Below, in pieces: positions 5,133 to 6,284 of a DNA stretch of 6,284 nt (the first letter of the stretch is position 1; each line of letters starts with the position of its first letter). A program made the translations under genes and the position numbers. Source of the stretch: an uncultured Actinomycetes bacterium. GTDB taxonomy: Bacteria; Actinomycetota; Thermoleophilia; Miltoncostaeales; Miltoncostaeaceae. The notes under the pieces were generated by a model. It did no database searches. It was not told the origin of the DNA and saw only the letters and a list, made by a program, of their open reading frames with translations. The stretch spans positions 1 through 6,284 of the forward strand of contig CALMEC010000115.1 of assembly GCA_937862675.1 (NCBI GenBank), written 5' to 3'.

Positions 5133-6032
5133 TCAGGACTTGGGCATGATCCCCAGGATGTCGACCACGAACACGAGCGTGTCCGTGCCGGCGATGCCGG
5201 CCTGCGGGTTGCCGTCCTTGCCGTAGCCGTCGGCGGGCGGGATCACCAGCAGCACGCGGCTGCCGACGCGCTGCCCGACCAGGCCCTTGTCCCAGCCGGG
5301 GATGATCTGCCCCTTGCCGATGACGAAGCTGGCCGGAGAGCCGTTGGACCAGGAGGAGTCGAACGGACGGTTACCCTCCCAGATGTTGCCGACGTACTGC
5401 ACGACGATCTGGTCGCCGGCCTTCACCACGGCACCAGAACCGGTGACGATCGGGCTCACGACGAGCTTCTTCGGCGGGGCGGCGGACGGGATCGCGATGA
5501 TCGGTTCCTCACCGGAACGACCGGTGACGCTCGGAAGCCCCGGACCCGGAGGGGTGACAGCACCCGAGATGCCCTTGAAGGCGATGTCCATGATGTCGAT
5601 GACGAAGACCGCCGTGGTGGTGGTCGGCGCGCCCGTCTCGTCCTGACCGGTCTGCGGCAGCACGATCATCACCCGGCTGCCGACGCGCTTGCCGACGAGG
5701 GACTCCTGGAGACCCTTGGCCTGCGTGGGGGCCGCGTTGATGGCGATGGGGTTGCCCTGGCCGAAACTGCTCCCGAGAGACTGGCCGCCCGGCCAGGTGA
5801 CGGCCGAGTACTGGATGTCCACGACGTCCCCGGTCCGCACGAGATCGCCGTCGCCGTGGATGAGGGTCTGGACCGTGTGACCCGGGGGTCCCGCCTTGGG
5901 CAGGGTGATCTTGGCGTTCTTGCCGAACGCTCCGGTGACGGTGGGCATCTCGTGCGCCACGTCGCCGCATCCGGCGAGGGTGGCGAGCGTGAGAACGGCC
6001 ACCAGGCCGAGAAGGACTCGTCGAATAGGCAT
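5133..6032 (-). CDS. Tandem FKBP-type peptidyl-prolyl isomerase lipoprotein
   Basis: 299 aa. The signal sequence MPIRRVLLGLVAVLTLATLAGC has two Arg, a hydrophobic core and a lipobox LAGC with Cys22, so the mature protein should be a lipoprotein on the outer face of the membrane. Two FKBP domains follow. The second (about 172-294) keeps the expected pocket: Y213, F224-D225, F236, I243-I244, W247 in IIPGWDKGLVGQ, and Y270 in ADGYG. The first (about 36-151) has Y75 but lacks the FD pair, the IPGW motif (AKGLQESLVGK instead) and the GYG loop, so it is probably catalytically weak or a binding module. The family isomerises X-Pro bonds and helps exported proteins fold. The ATG at 6032 was chosen because the signal peptide begins there; no Shine-Dalgarno is evident. 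A TAnnnT box (TACGGT, 6042-6047 on minus) suggests a very short leader. A hairpin sits immediately after the stop. Confidence 0.92.
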   Translation of the reverse strand: MPIRRVLLGLVAVLTLATLAGCGDVAHEMPTVTGAFGKNAKITLPKAGPPGHTVQTLIHGDGDLVRTGDVVDIQYSAVTWPGGQSLGSSFGQGNPIAINAAPTQAKGLQESLVGKRVGSRVMIVLPQTGQDETGAPTTTTAVFVIDIMDIAFKGISGAVTPPGPGLPSVTGRSGEEPIIAIPSAAPPKKLVVSPIVTGSGAVVKAGDQIVVQYVGNIWEGNRPFDSSWSNGSPASFVIGKGQIIPGWDKGLVGQRVGSRVLLVIPPADGYGKDGNPQAGIAGTDTLVFVVDILGIMPKS

Positions 6033-6054
6033 TGGTACGGAACCGTAGCGGATC

Positions 6055-6074
6055 GGGCCCCGGCCCCGGGGCCG
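6055..6074 (-). terminator. GC hairpin between the partial right-edge gene and the FKBP gene
   Basis: GGCCCCGG (6056-6063) pairs with CCGGGGCC (6066-6073) around a 2-nt centre; the overlapping CGGCCCCGGGGCCG (6061-6074) is a perfect palindrome. On the minus strand it lies about 20 nt after the TAA of the right-edge gene and about 23 nt before the FKBP start, so it could end that upstream transcript. Confidence 0.4.
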
Positions 6075-6093
6075 CCGGGTCCTGTGAGAATGG

Positions 6094-6284
6094 TTAATCC
6101 AGCACGATCCCGACGCGGACGCGCCAGACCTTCCCGTTGCGGATGTCGAACGTCGTGACGCGCGAGCCGACGCGAAGCGTGCCGGTGCGGCAGAGGCGGG
6201 CCGGCCCCGCCGCGGCCCCCCCCGGGACAACCCCCCCCCCGGGCCCGGCCCGCGCCCCCGTGGGACCGGCCCCCCCGCCGCCCC
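6094..6284 (-). CDS. C-terminal fragment of an unidentified protein (possibly NTF2/SnoaL-like)
   Basis: The minus-strand frame is open from the right edge to a TAA at 6094-6096. The reliable part, roughly 6094-6201, encodes a C-terminus containing RVGSRVTTFDIRNGKVWRVR and ending VGIVLD. Its codons are GC-rich at third positions, as expected for a gene here. The pattern of a strand, an R-N-G-K turn and another strand is reminiscent of the end of NTF2/SnoaL-like proteins (…F.IRdGKV.R…), but the fragment is too short to assign. Beyond about 6202 the frame consists almost only of Gly, Pro and Ala codons from G/C runs, probably a sequence-quality problem, so that part of the translation should not be trusted. 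Confidence 0.5.
   Translation of the reverse strand, partial: GGGGAGPTGARAGPGGGVVPGGAAAGPARLCRTGTLRVGSRVTTFDIRNGKVWRVRVGIVLD
6202..6284. other. Low-complexity G/C tract at the window end
   Basis: Only about five of the last 83 bases are A or T, with C-runs of 8 and 10. This is far more extreme than the coding DNA next to it and typical of a degraded contig end. It may also be a true GC-rich tract, but no gene structure can be read through it. Confidence 0.6.

Noticed and set aside
6033..6230. Longer FKBP start at 6230
   Set aside because: The added Arg/Ser/Ala-rich stretch overlaps the right-edge gene in another frame and would bury the lipoprotein signal peptide.

Overview
The window is GC-rich DNA with GTG and ATG starts, strong G/C preference at third codon positions and GC-rich hairpins without T-tracts at gene ends. 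Together with the gene families (PHP-domain PolX, a YkuD L,D-transpeptidase with a peptidoglycan-binding domain, a tandem-FKBP lipoprotein), this points to a high-GC Actinomycetota chromosome. No finer placement is defensible from sequence alone. There are no RNA genes, CRISPR arrays or transposase genes. The last ~85 bases are almost pure G/C homopolymer and look like a poor-quality contig end.

Layout, left to right. (1) 3-266 (+): the 3' end of a trehalose-6-phosphate phosphatase-type HAD gene, followed by a probable hairpin terminator (315-347). (2) 398-539: a non-coding module of two large, near-continuous palindromes with centres 99 nt apart. (3) 563-2356 (-): a full-length PolX-family DNA polymerase/PHP nuclease, probably leaderless. 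(4) 2357-2479: a divergent promoter region. (5) 2480-4635 (+): a compact three-gene operon encoding an exported Ig-like/PG-binding/YkuD L,D-transpeptidase, a thioredoxin with a CIPC active site joined by an ATGA overlap, and an unrecognised 88-aa protein. (6) 4636-5132: 497 bp without a convincing gene, holding a probable operon terminator, a second copy of the palindrome-pair module (4911-5045) and a perfect 32-nt palindrome that ends the next gene. (7) 5133-6032 (-): a lipoprotein with two FKBP domains, the first degenerate. (8) 6094-window end (-): the C-terminal end of an unidentified gene, then the degraded contig end.

The envelope theme is the clearest functional link. The L,D-transpeptidase would crosslink peptidoglycan outside the membrane and the FKBP lipoprotein would assist folding there, while the thioredoxin has no export signal and should be cytosolic. 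PolX is a base-excision/repair-type enzyme with no obvious connection.

The most unusual element is the duplicated palindrome pair. The two copies align without a single gap over about 150 nt. Their palindrome arms and an internal ATTTGCAGG are conserved, while most of the remaining linker has diverged. Each copy sits between the 3' ends of convergent genes. No function can be proven here. A mobilised REP/BIME-like unit and a bidirectional transcription-end or protein-binding element are the leading options.
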